Positions 37,612 to 51,298 of a stretch of 64,000 nucleotides of DNA are shown here, piece after piece. The first letter of the stretch is position 1. The number at the start of each line of letters is the position of its first letter. The DNA lies in assembly GCF_000718635.1 (NCBI RefSeq), contig NZ_JOBF01000033.1:1-64000 (forward strand), given 5' to 3'. The notes below the pieces were generated by a model that ran no database searches, was not told the origin of the DNA, and was given only the letters and a program-made list of their open reading frames with translations. The position numbers and the translations under genes are program-made. This DNA comes from Streptomyces varsoviensis. GTDB taxonomy: Bacteria > Actinomycetota > Actinomycetes > Streptomycetales > Streptomycetaceae.

Positions 37612-40600
37612 CCTTCACCGAGCGGCGCGACGCGGACGGTTCCCCGGACGGGCTCGACGGCGGCATCCTCTACGCCGCCGACCTCTTCGACGAGTCGACG
37701 GCCCAGGCCCTCGCGACCCGGCTGGCACGGGTCCTGGCCCAGGTCGCGGCCGACCCCGACACGCGCCTCAGCGACATCGACGTGCTCGTCGGGGACGAGC
37801 GCTCGCGGGTGGTGGGGGAGTGGAACGCCACCACGCGTCCGCGGGCGGCGCGGACGGTGCTGGACCTCTTCGCCGCCTGGGCCGCCGCGACCCCGGATGC
37901 CGTCGCCGTGCGCTGCGGCTCGTCCGCGCTGTCGTACGGAGAGTTGGAAGGTAGGGCGAATCGACTGGCGCGCTATCTCTCCCGGCTGGGTGTGGGGCGG
38001 GAGTCGCGGGTGGGCCTGTGCCTGCCGCGCGGCGTGGAGATGATCGTGGGGCTGCTGGCGGTGTGGAAGGCGGGCGGCGCGTACGTACCGCTCGACCCGG
38101 AGTATCCGGCGGACCGGCTCGCCTACATGGTCGCGGACAGTGGCGCCTCGGTCGTCCTGACGGCCGCCGGAAGGGCGGCGGACACGGCGGCCGCGATCGC
38201 CGAAGGCAGGGCGCGTGTCGTGGTGCTGGACGAGGAGGCGGAAGCCATCGAGGCGTCCGATGCCCCGCAACACCACACAATTCCCGGCCAGTTGGCGTAT
38301 GTGATCTATACGTCCGGGTCGACGGGCCGTCCGAAAGGCGTGGCCGTCGCGCACGGCGGCGTGGCGAACCTGGCGGAGGCCATGCGGCCCGTACTCGGGG
38401 TGAGCGAAGGGGTGACGGCCCTTCAGTTCGCGTCCTTCAGTTTCGACGCGGCCGTGCTGGATGTGGCGGTCACCCTCGGCGCGGGCGGCACTCTCGCCAT
38501 CGCGTCGAGCGACGAACGCACCCAGCCGGAAGCCCTCGCCAGGATGATCGAGGCGGCGGGCGTGAGCGTGGCGAGCGTCGTTCCGTCCCTCCTCGGCGTC
38601 CTCGATCCGGCCGCTGTGCCGGGCGTACGGAACTGGGTGCTGGGCGCGGAGCGGCTGACGGCGGATCTGGCGGCGCGGTGGCGGGCCGGTGCCCAGGTCT
38701 GGAACACGTACGGGCCGACCGAGGCGACCGTGATCACCACGGCCACGCCGCTGGCTGCCGGTATCGGTGCGCAGGACGCGCCGCCGCCAGTGGGCCGTCC
38801 GCTCGGGAACGTTCAGACGTATGTGCTGGATGATTTTCTGCGGCCGGTGCCGCCCGGTGTGACGGGTGAGCTGTACGTGGCCGGGGCCGGGCTGGCGCGC
38901 GGCTATGCGGGTCGTGCGGGGCTGACGGCGGAGCGGTTCGTGGCCTGCCCCTTCGCGCCCGGCCTCCGGATGTATCGCTCAGGGGACCTGGCGCGGTGGA
39001 CGGCCGAGGGCCTGTTGGAGTTCGCGGGGCGGGCGGATGAGCAGGTCAAGATCCGGGGGTTCCGGGTCGAGCCGGGTGAGGTGGAGTCGGTCCTGGCGGC
39101 CCATCCGGATGTGGCCCAGGCAGCAGTCGTCGTGCGCGAGGACCGGCCCGGCGACAAGCGGCTGCTCGGCTACATCGTCCCCACCGTGCCGGAGATCGAC
39201 CAGCTTCTGCTGCACGAGCACATGGGCAAGGCCCTGCCGGAGTACATGATCCCGGCGGCGGTCATCGCGCTGGAGGCGCTGCCGCTGACCGCCAACGGCA
39301 AGCTCGACCGGGCCGCGCTGCCCGTGCCCGACTTCGGCGAGCGGGGCTCCGGTCGCGCGCCGGAGACCGAGATGGAGAAGGCCGTCTGCGCCCTCTTCGC
39401 CGAGGTGCTCGACGTCGAACGGGTCGGCGTCGACGACAGCTTCTTCGACGTCGGCGGCAACTCGACGCTGGCGATGCGACTCGCCGCGCGCATCAGGGCC
39501 GAGTTCGGCGCCGAGTTGAATATGCGTCAGTTCTTCGGCGCGTCCACGCCGCTCGGCGTGGCCCGGATGCTCCAGTCGAAGGCCCGCCCCGTGCTGCGGC
39601 CGGTCGACCACCCGGACGCCATCCCCCTCTCCGCCAACCAGGCGCACACCTGGCAGGCGGACCGGCTGCGCCCGGAGTCGGACCTGCGGCTCCCGCTCGC
39701 GCTGCGCCTGGCCGGCGAGCTGGACCGGCCGGGCCTGGAGGCCGCGCTCGGGGACATCGCCGCACGCCAGGACGTGCTGCGGACGGTCTTCGCGCGTACG
39801 GACGACGGCGAACTCGTCCAGTACGTCCTGGACCCCGCCGACGACACCGCCCGCCCCCGGCTCTCCGTGGTGCCGGCGACCGAGGCGGAGCTGCCGGGCC
39901 TGTTGGCCGCACACGGCCGGCACAGGTTCGATCTCACGCGGGAGACGCCGTGGGCGCAGTACCTGTTCGCCCTCTCGGAGACCGAGCACGTACTGCTCCT
40001 CGTCGTGCACCGGATCGCCGCTGACGAAGCGTCACTGGACGTGCTCGTACGCGACCTGGTGGCGGCCTACGGCGCCCGGCGCGAGGGCCGTGTCTCCGAA
40101 CGGGCCCCGCTGCCCTTGCAGTTCGCCGACTACGCGCTGTGGGAACGCGAACTGCTCCAGGGCGAGCGGCAGGCCGAGAGCCTGGCCGGCGATCAGCTCG
40201 CCTTCTGGCAGAACACCCTGGCCGACGCGGCGGCGACGCTGCCGCTGCCGACCGACCGGCCGCGTCCCCCGCGGGCGTCGCAGCGCGTGGCATCCGCCCC
40301 GCTGAGCCTCGACGCCGACACGCACGACAGGTTGACGGAGACGGCGGAGGAGCACGGGGCGACGACGTTCATGGCGGTCCAGGCGGCGCTCGCGCTGCTG
40401 CTCACCCGGCTCGGCTCCGGCACCGACATCGTGCTCGGGACGGCGCTGCCGCGCCAGGACGAGGAGGAGAGCCTGAACGGCGTGATGGGACCCTTCACCG
40501 AGTTCGTGGCGCTGCGCACGGACACCTCCGGCGACCCCGCGTTCGGCGAGCTGCTCGACCGGGTCCGGGAGGCGGCCCTGCCCGCCGACGCCCACCGGGA

Positions 40601-41978
40601 CGTGCCGTTCGCACGGGTCGTGGCGGCGCTCGCGCTGCCGCCCTCCACGGCCGCGCACCCCGTCTTCCAGGTCCTGCTCGACGTCCAGGACGATGTCGCG
40701 GAGAAGTGGGACACGGCGGAGCTGGCGGGCCTGGACACCACCCGGCTCACCGTCGACGCGGGTACGTCCGAGATGGACCTGGCGTTCTCCCTCGTGGAGC
40801 GGCTGGAGGACGACCGGACCCCGGCCGGCCTCGACGGCGTGCTGCGCTACGCCACGGACCTCTTCGACCCGGCCACCGGTCAGGCGCTCGCGGACGGTGT
40901 CGTCAGCGTGCTGGAACAGGTGGCGGCCGACCCCGACGTGCGCCTCAGCCAGGTCGGCCTCCCGCCGGAGCTGGCCGAGCACCGCCGGATGGCGGCATCC
41001 GGGAACGGCGCGGCGGCACCAGCAGCGGCCTCGGCCCCGGCGCCCGGTGGCACGGCGGTCGGACCGTCCGCCGCACCGGCCGACCGTACCCCCGAGGCCG
41101 ACGGCCGGGACGGCGAGCGGCCCGGCGCCGCGCTGCGCACCATCAGGAACCGCGACGACCTGGGCGTACTGCTCCCGCTGCGGCCCGAGGGCGACCGTCC
41201 GCCGCTGTTCTGCGTGCACCAGAGCACCGGCCTCGGCTGGCGGTACGCGGCGCTCCTCCCGTACCTGCCGTCGGACCAGCCCGTCTATGGGGTGCAGGCG
41301 CGCGGGCTCGCGGGCCCGGAGCCCCTGCCGCGGAGCGTCGAGGAGATGGCGGCCGACTACGCCGACCGGATCAGGGCCCTCCAGCCGTACGGCCCGTACC
41401 ACCTCCTCGGCTGGTCCGTGGGCGGGCTGATCGCCCAGGCGATCGCCACCCGGCTGGCGGAACTGGGGGAGAAGGTCGGGCTCCTCGCGCTCCTCGACAG
41501 CTACCCCGACTCGACGGCCGCCGTCTCCGTGGTCGACCTGGACGGCCAGGCCGAAGGGGATGGCCGCGCCGGAGCGGAGGAGGGCGACGTGGCCGCTGTC
41601 CTGGGAGCGGACGACGCCTACCCGGAGGGTGTGAGCGGGCCGCTCGTGACGAATATGCAGGAGATCAGGCGCCGCATGTACCAACTGGAGCGGCGCCACA
41701 CACCGCGGTACTTCCCGGGCGGCCTCACGGTGTTCGTCGCGCTCGGGGCCCGGCCGGAGGGGCTGCGGCTGCCGGACGCGGTCGCGGGCTGGCGGCCGTA
41801 CACGGGCGGCGAGATCGCGGCGCACGAAGTCGACGCCGGCCACGACGACCTGCTCCACGCGCCCCACGTGGCCCGCATCGGGCGCCTCGTCGCCGACAAG
41901 CTGCGCGCCGCACCGAGGGCCGGCGGGGCGAAGGACGTGAAGGGTGCGACCGGAGACCGGAAGGGCGACCACATATGA
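37557..41978 (+). CDS. NRPS module 7 with X-domain and thioesterase (C7 end, A7, PCP7, X, TE); end of NRPS-B
   Basis: This final segment of NRPS-B has no true start. Domains by residue: C7 end (1-85); A7 (about 98-588, pocket D-A-L-S-V-G-T-V-I-K); PCP7 (about 633, [10 protein letters not shown], with Asn where the other PCPs have Asp); a C-like domain (about 682-1135) with the catalytic motif changed to HRIAADEAS (about 818); a linker; and a TE (about 1200-1450) with GWSVGG (Ser about 1287). The HRxxxD(D/E)xS change is the known mark of the X-domain, which in glycopeptide synthetases does not condense but recruits P450 crosslinking enzymes. The stop overlaps the start of the first P450 (ATGA). 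Confidence 0.9.
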   Translation: MRPLPPFSAPPTRFDLALTFTERRDADGSPDGLDGGILYAADLFDESTAQALATRLARVLAQVAADPDTRLSDIDVLVGDERSRVVGEWNATTRPRAARTVLDLFAAWAAATPDAVAVRCGSSALSYGELEGRANRLARYLSRLGVGRESRVGLCLPRGVEMIVGLLAVWKAGGAYVPLDPEYPADRLAYMVADSGASVVLTAAGRAADTAAAIAEGRARVVVLDEEAEAIEASDAPQHHTIPGQLAYVIYTSGSTGRPKGVAVAHGGVANLAEAMRPVLGVSEGVTALQFASFSFDAAVLDVAVTLGAGGTLAIASSDERTQPEALARMIEAAGVSVASVVPSLLGVLDPAAVPGVRNWVLGAERLTADLAARWRAGAQVWNTYGPTEATVITTATPLAAGIGAQDAPPPVGRPLGNVQTYVLDDFLRPVPPGVTGELYVAGAGLARGYAGRAGLTAERFVACPFAPGLRMYRSGDLARWTAEGLLEFAGRADEQVKIRGFRVEPGEVESVLAAHPDVAQAAVVVREDRPGDKRLLGYIVPTVPEIDQLLLHEHMGKALPEYMIPAAVIALEALPLTANGKLDRAALPVPDFGERGSGRAPETEMEKAVCALFAEVLDVERVGVDDSFFDVGGNSTLAMRLAARIRAEFGAELNMRQFFGASTPLGVARMLQSKARPVLRPVDHPDAIPLSANQAHTWQADRLRPESDLRLPLALRLAGELDRPGLEAALGDIAARQDVLRTVFARTDDGELVQYVLDPADDTARPRLSVVPATEAELPGLLAAHGRHRFDLTRETPWAQYLFALSETEHVLLLVVHRIAADEASLDVLVRDLVAAYGARREGRVSERAPLPLQFADYALWERELLQGERQAESLAGDQLAFWQNTLADAAATLPLPTDRPRPPRASQRVASAPLSLDADTHDRLTETAEEHGATTFMAVQAALALLLTRLGSGTDIVLGTALPRQDEEESLNGVMGPFTEFVALRTDTSGDPAFGELLDRVREAALPADAHRDVPFARVVAALALPPSTAAHPVFQVLLDVQDDVAEKWDTAELAGLDTTRLTVDAGTSEMDLAFSLVERLEDDRTPAGLDGVLRYATDLFDPATGQALADGVVSVLEQVAADPDVRLSQVGLPPELAEHRRMAASGNGAAAPAAASAPAPGGTAVGPSAAPADRTPEADGRDGERPGAALRTIRNRDDLGVLLPLRPEGDRPPLFCVHQSTGLGWRYAALLPYLPSDQPVYGVQARGLAGPEPLPRSVEEMAADYADRIRALQPYGPYHLLGWSVGGLIAQAIATRLAELGEKVGLLALLDSYPDSTAAVSVVDLDGQAEGDGRAGAEEGDVAAVLGADDAYPEGVSGPLVTNMQEIRRRMYQLERRHTPRYFPGGLTVFVALGARPEGLRLPDAVAGWRPYTGGEIAAHEVDAGHDDLLHAPHVARIGRLVADKLRAAPRAGGAKDVKGATGDRKGDHI

Positions 41979-43198
41979 CGAAGCCTCAAGAAGCGTCGGC
42001 ACGGCGGCGGCGGGGAGAGCCGAACCCGGCGGACGTCCCCGTGCACATGCGGCGGAGCGGCCTCGACCCGCTGCCCGAGCTGAGCCGGATCAGCGCGGAG
42101 ACGCCGTTCGCCCGGGGCATGAGCCCGGTCGGTGAGAGCTGGATCGCCACCGGCCTCGACGAGGTGCGGGCGATCCTCGGTGACACGGACCGGTTCAGTA
42201 CGAACCCGGTCGCCGACACGGCGGCGGAGTCCCGGCGGCTGGCGCAGGCGGGGAACCCGCTCCAGAACGACCCGCCGGAACACACCCGGATCCGGAAGAT
42301 GCTGACGCCGGCGCTCACGGCGCGCCGGATGCGCGGGATGGAACCCGTCATCGAGGAGATCGTGGCGGACCGGCTGAAGGAGCTGGAGCGGGCCGGGCCG
42401 CCGGCGGACCTGATGCGCCACTTCGCCTGGCCCGTACCCGGACTGGTGGCGTGCGCGCTGTTCGGCATCCCGCGCGACGACCAGCCCCAGCTCACCCGCA
42501 ACATGCTGCTCGGCCAGCGCCGCGACGGCCCGCGGAAACTGGTGATGGCCGCGGAGCACGCCTTCACGGACTACCTGGACCGGTTCGTCGCGCGCAAGCG
42601 CCTCGACCCGGCCGGAGACGACATGATCAGCATGCTGCTCCGGGAACACGGGGACTCCATCACCGACGCCGACCTGGTGGGGCTCATCGATGCCACCCTG
42701 GGCGCCGGCCTGGAGAACATGGCCGGGATGCTGGGGCTGGGCACGCTGGCGCTGCTCGACCACCCCGGCCAGTTGGCCCAGCTCCGGGAGCGGCCGGAGC
42801 TGATGGGCCAGGCGGTGGAGGAACTGCTGCGGTACGTCGCCGTCGTGCCGCTCGCCAACTTCCGTACCGCGCTGGTGGACGTGGAGTTCGCGGGCCACGT
42901 CGTGAAGGCCGGCGAGGTCGTGGCCTGCTCGCTGTTCGCGGCGAACCGCACCCAGCACCCCGAAGCGCCGGTCGACGACTTCGACATCACCCGCGGCAGC
43001 ACCACCCACGTGGGGTTCGGGCACGGCATCCACTTCTGCGTCGGCGCCCCGCTGGCCCGGCTGGAATTGCGGATCGCCTTCGCCCGGCTGCTGGAACGCT
43101 TTCCCGGCCTCCGGCCGGCGGTACCCCGCGAAGAACTGCGGTTCCGGTCGCAGTCGCGGCCGATCTACGGAATCGAGAAACTGCCGATCGCCTGGTAG
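41975..43198 (+). CDS. cytochrome P450, Oxy-like (glycopeptide crosslinking type)
   Basis: This 407-residue soluble P450 has the heme-cysteine loop [15 protein letters not shown] (about residue 350), an ExxR helix (EELLRY region, about 285) and the I-helix GAGLENMAG, where the usual acid-Thr pair is Glu-Asn. It begins [16 protein letters not shown], a typical Oxy N-terminus, and carries PRDDQ (about 166) at the place of the PRDDL motif that Oxy enzymes use to contact the X-domain. ATG 41975 overlaps the NRPS stop. Known relatives couple aromatic side chains on the PCP-bound peptide. That role is inferred here from the X-domain next door. The altered I-helix Thr may change oxygen activation. 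Confidence 0.85.
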   Translation: MTKPQEASARRRRGEPNPADVPVHMRRSGLDPLPELSRISAETPFARGMSPVGESWIATGLDEVRAILGDTDRFSTNPVADTAAESRRLAQAGNPLQNDPPEHTRIRKMLTPALTARRMRGMEPVIEEIVADRLKELERAGPPADLMRHFAWPVPGLVACALFGIPRDDQPQLTRNMLLGQRRDGPRKLVMAAEHAFTDYLDRFVARKRLDPAGDDMISMLLREHGDSITDADLVGLIDATLGAGLENMAGMLGLGTLALLDHPGQLAQLRERPELMGQAVEELLRYVAVVPLANFRTALVDVEFAGHVVKAGEVVACSLFAANRTQHPEAPVDDFDITRGSTTHVGFGHGIHFCVGAPLARLELRIAFARLLERFPGLRPAVPREELRFRSQSRPIYGIEKLPIAW

Positions 43199-43291
43199 CG
43201 GCAGAAGGAACCGCGCGCCGGATGAATCACGGGAAAGAAACGACGACGCGAACACAGCGCACGCGACACGAGAAATGAGAGGAGTCCAGGG

Positions 43292-44455
43292 ATGCCCAAG
43301 GAATCGAATGTTCCCGTATACCAGCGTCGCAACGGCATCGACCCCTTGCCCGAACTGGTCCGGATGAGCAAGGAGACGCCCTTCGCCGAGGTCTCGGGTT
43401 CCGCGGTGCTCGACTGGATCGCCACCGGGCCCGACGTGGTCAAGGCGGTGCTCAGCGACGCCGACCGGTTCACCGGCAAGCCCCGGCCGGCCCACACCAT
43501 GGACGGGCAGCCGTTCGACACCGGAAATCTGCTGCATTACGACCGCCCGGACCACGCCCGGCTGCGGAAGATGCTGACAGCCGAGTTCACCGTGCGGCGA
43601 ATGCGCCGGATGCAGCCCATCATCGAGGAGATCGTGGCGGACCGGCTGGCCGTCCTGGAGCGGGCCGGACAACCGGCCGACGTGGTGCGGCACTTCGCCT
43701 GGCCGGTGCCCGGACAGGTCGTCTGCGGGCTGCTCGGCCTGCCCCGCGACGACCTGGCCGACCTGGCCCGGATGCTCGACATCCGCTCCACCAGTCGGGC
43801 CAAGAAGCAGGCGACGGCCGTGCAGGCGCTCGACCGGTACCTGGTCGGGGTCATGGTGCGCAAGCGCGCCGAACCGAGCGACGACCTCCTCGGCATGCTC
43901 ATCCGCGAGCACGGCGAGGAGCTGACCGACCATGAACTGGCGGGCATCGCCTCGTTCCTCGTCTCGGCGGCCGTGGAGAGCACCGCGCAGGCGCTGAGCC
44001 TGGGGCTGCTCGCGCTGCTGCTCCACCCGGAACAGCTCGCGCTGCTCAAGGAGCGGCCGGAGCTGATGGACGGCGCGGTGGAGGAACTGCTGCGGTACGT
44101 GTCGGTGGTCTCGACGGCCTCGCCCCGTACCGCGGTCGTCGATGTGCCGGTCGCGGGCAAGGTGGTCAAGGCCGGTCAGGCCGTGGGCTGTTCGCTGATC
44201 GCGGCGAACCGGTCCGAGACGCCCGACGACCCGAACCTCCTCGATATCACCCGCGGCACCACCGCCCACGTGGCGTTCGGGCACGGCGTCCATTTCTGCC
44301 TCGGCGCGTCGCTGGCCCGGATGCAGATGCGGATCGCTTTCGCCCGGCTGCTGGAGCGCTTTCCGGACCTGCGGCTCGGTGTGCCGCCCGAGGAGTTGCG
44401 GTACCGGCCGTTCGCCCCGCAGTACGGGGTGGAGACGCTGCCGGTCTTCTGGTAG
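43292..44455 (+). CDS. second cytochrome P450, Oxy-like, with PRDDL motif
   Basis: This 387-residue P450 is clearly related to its upstream neighbour (NGIDPLPELVRMSKETPF versus [18 protein letters not shown]). The heme loop is FGHGVHFCLGASLAR (about residue 333), the I-helix reads AAVESTAQ, and an intact PRDDL (about 151) is present, the helix-F motif linked to X-domain docking in glycopeptide Oxy enzymes. ATG 43292 follows GAGAGGAG. The 93-bp gap from the previous gene contains no terminator-like hairpin, so both are probably cotranscribed. Two P450s predict up to two crosslinks, fewer than the three or four of vancomycin or teicoplanin. Confidence 0.88.
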   Translation: MPKESNVPVYQRRNGIDPLPELVRMSKETPFAEVSGSAVLDWIATGPDVVKAVLSDADRFTGKPRPAHTMDGQPFDTGNLLHYDRPDHARLRKMLTAEFTVRRMRRMQPIIEEIVADRLAVLERAGQPADVVRHFAWPVPGQVVCGLLGLPRDDLADLARMLDIRSTSRAKKQATAVQALDRYLVGVMVRKRAEPSDDLLGMLIREHGEELTDHELAGIASFLVSAAVESTAQALSLGLLALLLHPEQLALLKERPELMDGAVEELLRYVSVVSTASPRTAVVDVPVAGKVVKAGQAVGCSLIAANRSETPDDPNLLDITRGTTAHVAFGHGVHFCLGASLARMQMRIAFARLLERFPDLRLGVPPEELRYRPFAPQYGVETLPVFW

Positions 44456-44743
44456 GGCGCGCGCGTACGGGCGGGTTTCGCGGGCGTACCGGTGCGGGGC
44501 CGTGCGCGGGATTCTCGCTGCCCTGCCCAAGTGGCGAATTCGATGGGTTGGACAGTGCCCTACGGGCAGCCATATCTGCTTCCATGCTCTCCCAGGCTCT
44601 GTCCGTTCGAGGCTCTTCGGCGCCGAGTTTGACCCGAGCTTCCGGAAGGGGTTGTGGGGCGGGCCGGCGGGCCGCCGGAAAAAGCCTTCGTAAAAGGCCG
44701 CCGGAAGACATTTTTTCGATCACGGGTGGTACGGGGGAATTTC
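44456..44743 (+). promoter_or_regulatory. intergenic region, likely promoter for the Dpg supply operon
   Basis: This gap of 288 bp before the aminotransferase has lower GC around 44540-44600. A possible -35/-10 pair (TTGGAC at about 44548 and CATATCT about 18 bp downstream) flanks a small palindrome TGCCC-TAC-GGGCA. No full StrR-type inverted repeat was seen. The assignment is tentative. Confidence 0.3.
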
Positions 44744-46132
44744 ATGGCCGGACAGAGCGCCGACGACCGCGTACGGCCGCACCACGAGCGCGCACGGCCG
44801 CACCGCGACCGTACGGAGCGCGCCGGCGACGTGGCGCGGCTGAGCAAAGGCGATCTGCACTCCAGCGTCAGCGACCCCGTCCTGGACACCATGACGTTCC
44901 TCAACGAGGTGACGCTCCGCTACCCGGACGCGATCTCCTTCGCGCCCGGCCGGCCGTACGACGGCTTCTTCGACACCGAGCAGATCTTCGGCTATCTCCG
45001 CGGCTATCTCGACAACGAGGCGGCGCGGGGGAGCTCGCCGGAGCGTATCCGCACCCTCATGTACCAGTACGGGCCCGTCGCCGGGCAGATCCGCGACATC
45101 GTCGCCGACTGGCTGCGGACGGACGAGCGCATCGATGTCGCCCCCGAGTCCGTCGTGGTGACCGTCGGCGCCCAGGAGGCCATGCTGCTGGTGCTGCGGG
45201 CGCTCGTCGGCGGGCCCGAGGACGCCGTCCTGGTCGCCAGCCCCAGCTTCATGGGCATCACCGGCGCGGCCCGGCTGCTCGACATCCCCGTGACCCCGGT
45301 GCCGGAGGGGCCGGACGGCTACCGCCGGGACGCGCTGGAGGCGGCGATCGAGCGGGAGCGTGCGCGGGGGCGGCGGCCGCGCGCGTTCTACGTCATACCC
45401 GACCACTCCAACCCCTCCGGCACCACGATGGGGCTGCGGGACCGCACCGAACTGCTGGAGCTCGCGGCGCGCCACGACCTCCTCATCGTGGAGGACAGCC
45501 CGTACCGGCTGGTCAGCCCGGGCCCGCCGCCGCCGACGCTGAAGTCCCTGGACCGGGCGCGCCGGGTCGTGCACATCGGCTCGTTCGCCAAGACCGTCTT
45601 TCCCGGCGCCCGCCTGGGCTTCGTCGTCGCCGACCAGCCGGTCGTGGACGGCGCGGGCCGGGAGAGCCTGCTCGCCGACGAACTCGCCAAGATCAAGAGC
45701 ATGGTGACGGTCAACACGCCGTCGCTGAGCCAGGCCGTCGTGGCGGGCGCCCTGCTGGCCGCCCGCGGCCGCCTCTCGGAGCTGAACGCGAAGGCCGCCG
45801 TCCATTACGACGAGGCCCTGCGGCACACGCTCCGGGAGCTGGAGGCCCGCCTCCCCGCCGATCGCCGCGCGGCCCTCGGCGTGCGCTGGAACACCCCCTC
45901 GGGCGGCTTCTTCCTGGGCGTCCGGGTGCCGTTCCGCGCGGACAACGCCGCGCTCGTACGCTCCGCGGAGCGGTTCGGCGTCATCTGGACGCCGATGAGC
46001 TACTTCTACCCCGGAGGCGGCGGCAGCCACGAACTCCGGCTCTCCATCAGCTATGTGACGCCCCGTGAGATCACGGAGGGCACCGCACGCCTCGCGCGCT
46101 TCATCGAGGCGGCGGCGAGCGGCCCCCTGTGA
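44744..46132 (+). CDS. hpgT: PLP aminotransferase, 4-hydroxy/3,5-dihydroxyphenylglycine type
   Basis: This 462-residue fold-type-I aminotransferase has the PLP Asn/Asp region (PDHSNPSGTTMG, about residue 220; VEDSPYRL, about 248) and the Schiff-base lysine in GSFAKTVFPGARLG (about 285). The N-terminal LSKGDLHSSVSDPVLDTMTFLNEV and FAPGRPYDGFF stretches are characteristic of HpgT/Pgat of glycopeptide clusters, which transaminate aryl-glyoxylates to Hpg or Dpg. I chose ATG 44744 because it follows GGGGGA; the longer frame to 44654 has no ribosome site. Lying upstream of dpgABC, it should perform the last step of Dpg synthesis. An Hpg role is less likely because no hmaS or hmo gene is in the window. 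Confidence 0.88.
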   Translation: MAGQSADDRVRPHHERARPHRDRTERAGDVARLSKGDLHSSVSDPVLDTMTFLNEVTLRYPDAISFAPGRPYDGFFDTEQIFGYLRGYLDNEAARGSSPERIRTLMYQYGPVAGQIRDIVADWLRTDERIDVAPESVVVTVGAQEAMLLVLRALVGGPEDAVLVASPSFMGITGAARLLDIPVTPVPEGPDGYRRDALEAAIERERARGRRPRAFYVIPDHSNPSGTTMGLRDRTELLELAARHDLLIVEDSPYRLVSPGPPPPTLKSLDRARRVVHIGSFAKTVFPGARLGFVVADQPVVDGAGRESLLADELAKIKSMVTVNTPSLSQAVVAGALLAARGRLSELNAKAAVHYDEALRHTLRELEARLPADRRAALGVRWNTPSGGFFLGVRVPFRADNAALVRSAERFGVIWTPMSYFYPGGGGSHELRLSISYVTPREITEGTARLARFIEAAASGPL

Positions 46133-46294
46133 TCCTCCGCCGGGTTCTTATGCTCCGCCGGTCTCCGTGGACGGCGACCGGACGACTCACACCCGCGCCC
46201 AGCGGGTGCGCACGAGAAGGGCGACCGAAGTGATCAGTATCCGTGGCACACACCGGCCGCGCAGCAAACGACGTATGTGGGGGTGGACCTTCCG

Positions 46295-49550
<3,256 letters not shown>

Positions 49551-49562
49551 GAGGAGCCCCGC

Positions 49563-50393
49563 GTGCCGGTGGCGAGGATCAACGGAACCACCCTCGGCTA
49601 TGACGTGTACGGCACCGGAGAACCGGTCGTCCTGGTCACCGGGACCGCGGCGCCCGGCCGCGTCTGGCGCTCGCACCAGGTGCCCGCGCTGCGCGCGGCC
49701 GGCTACCAGACGATCACGCTCGACAACCGGGGCATCGGGCCGAGCGGCCCGTGCGAGGAAGGCACCACCCTCGCCGACCTGGCGGCGGACGTGGCCGGCC
49801 TCATCGACCACCTCGGCGCGGGGCCCTGCCGCCTCGTCGGGTTCTCGCTGGGCGCGATCATCGTGCAGGAACTGCTCCTGGCCCGGCCCGAACTCGCCGC
49901 CCAGGCCGTGCTGATGGCGACCTGCGGCCGGGCCGACGCGCTCATCTCCGCCATGGCCGCGGCCGACGTCGAGCTCTGCGACAGCGACGTCAAGCTCCCG
50001 CCGCGTTACGCGGCCTACGTGCAGGCGATCCAGAACCTGTCGCCGCGCACGCTCAACGACGAACAGCGGCTCCAGGGCTGGCTCGACATCTTCGAGATGT
50101 CGCCGGTCACCCCCGCCGGCGTACGCCACCAGCTCGGCCTCCAGGCCATTGCGGACCGGCTGGCGGCGTACCGGCGCGTGCGCTGCCCGTGCCTGGTCAT
50201 CGCCTTCCGCGACGACCTGATCGCCCGCCCGCACCTGGGCCGCGAGGTCGCCGACAGCATCCCCGGCGGCTCGTACACGGAGATAGCCGGGTGCGGACAC
50301 TACGGATATCTCGAACGGCCGGACGAGGTGAACTCCGCGATCATCGACTTCTTCGCCCGCCCGCGGCGGTCACCCGCCCGCCGGATGCCGTGA
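49563..50393 (+). CDS. alpha/beta-hydrolase in the Dpg operon
   Basis: This 276-residue alpha/beta-hydrolase has the nucleophile elbow GFSLGA (Ser about residue 97), an acid candidate in AFRDDLIARP (about 220) and the catalytic His in GCGHYGYLE (about 243). An oxyanion HG-like motif is replaced by VTGTAAPGR near residue 26. GTG 49563 follows GAGAGGAG, 12 bp after dpgC, so it is the last gene of the operon. It occupies the position where many glycopeptide clusters place dpgD. Possible roles are CoA-thioester hydrolysis, type-II thioesterase editing of the NRPS, or product tailoring. None can be chosen from sequence. Confidence 0.8.
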   Translation: MPVARINGTTLGYDVYGTGEPVVLVTGTAAPGRVWRSHQVPALRAAGYQTITLDNRGIGPSGPCEEGTTLADLAADVAGLIDHLGAGPCRLVGFSLGAIIVQELLLARPELAAQAVLMATCGRADALISAMAAADVELCDSDVKLPPRYAAYVQAIQNLSPRTLNDEQRLQGWLDIFEMSPVTPAGVRHQLGLQAIADRLAAYRRVRCPCLVIAFRDDLIARPHLGREVADSIPGGSYTEIAGCGHYGYLERPDEVNSAIIDFFARPRRSPARRMP

Positions 50394-50431
50394 CCAGCGG
50401 CGCGGCGCCATGACGGGCCGCCCGCGTGCAG

Positions 50432-50464
50432 GAAAGCGGCCATGAAAGCGGCCATGAAAGCGAC
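50432..50464 (+). repeat. 12-bp tandem repeat
   Basis: GAAAGCGGCCAT is repeated 2.7 times in the gap between the hydrolase and the convergent phosphatase gene. No function is apparent. Confidence 0.7.
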
Positions 50465-50491
50465 TGCTCCGATGGGCCGCCGGCCCGCCGC

Positions 50492-51298
50492 TCAGTCCGT
50501 GAGCAGCCGCGAGCACAGCAGCTCGCGGGTGCGCGCGGAGAGGCCCAGCCCCTCCGTGAGGTAGCGCTCCGTGCTGCCCCAGCGCTCCTCGATCGTCTCG
50601 AACGCGGCAGCCAGATACTCCGCCCGGGCGTCGAAGAGCGGCGCGAGCAGCTCCATGACCTCGGGGGACAGCGCCGCGGGCGAATTGTCACCGCGCCGGA
50701 TCTTGTAGCGCCGGTGCGGGGCGCTGGACTCCAGATAGTCGGCGAGGATCGCGTCGCGCCCCACGCCGACGGCGAGCAGGGTGACCGCGATGGACAGCCC
50801 CGCGCGGTCCTTGCCGGCGGCGCAGTGCATCAGCGCGGGCACGCTGTCCTCGGCGAGGGCGTGCAGCAGCCGGCTGTGCTCGGCGGTGCGCTCCGTGATC
50901 ATGGTGCGGTACGAGCTGGACATCCGGCCCGCCGCCTGGCCCTCGCCGAGCATGACGCGCAGCTCGTCGAGGCCGCCGTCGCGGACCATCGCCCAGAACT
51001 CCTTGCCCTCGGCCGGGTCGCTGAGCGGTATGTTCACGTTCCGGACGCCGGTGAGGGCGACGTCGGGGCCCTCGACCCGGATGTCGGAGGCGTTGCGGAA
51101 GTCGAAGATCGTGTGCAGGCCGAGGGACCCGAGGTAACGGGCGTCCTCCTCGGTCGCGTGCGCGAGGTGACCGCTGCGGAACAGGACGCCGTGTCGCACG
51201 CGCCGGCCGTCGAGGGCGGGCAGCCCGCCCACGTCCCGGAAATTGCGGACACCGGCCAGCTCGGGCTCGGTCGACGGGATCTGCGGCGACTGGGTCAC
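50492..51298 (-). CDS. protein tyrosine/serine phosphatase, dual-specificity-like
   Basis: This 268-residue cytosolic protein has the cysteine phosphatase signature HCAAGKDRAG (about residue 154), the HCxAGKDRTG form of bacterial tyrosine/serine phosphatases that also act on phosphoinositides. The N-terminal GVRNFRDVGG and LFRSGHLAHAT blocks are typical of the family. GTG 51298 follows GAGGAG; the longer frame to 51340 lacks a site. It runs against the Dpg operon and marks the likely right edge of the peptide cluster. Confidence 0.85.
   Translation of the reverse strand: MTQSPQIPSTEPELAGVRNFRDVGGLPALDGRRVRHGVLFRSGHLAHATEEDARYLGSLGLHTIFDFRNASDIRVEGPDVALTGVRNVNIPLSDPAEGKEFWAMVRDGGLDELRVMLGEGQAAGRMSSSYRTMITERTAEHSRLLHALAEDSVPALMHCAAGKDRAGLSIAVTLLAVGVGRDAILADYLESSAPHRRYKIRRGDNSPAALSPEVMELLAPLFDARAEYLAAAFETIEERWGSTERYLTEGLGLSARTRELLCSRLLTD

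Noticed and set aside
12131..41978. Treating each broken NRPS frame as a separate natural protein
   Set aside because: Breaks fall inside C domains, flanking frames continue the same domain, and no ribosome sites precede the downstream frames; two genes (12131-30304 and 30317-41978) are the sensible units.
44550..44640. StrR-type operator before hpgT
   Set aside because: A GTTCGAGG half-site is present, but no properly spaced inverted partner was found.
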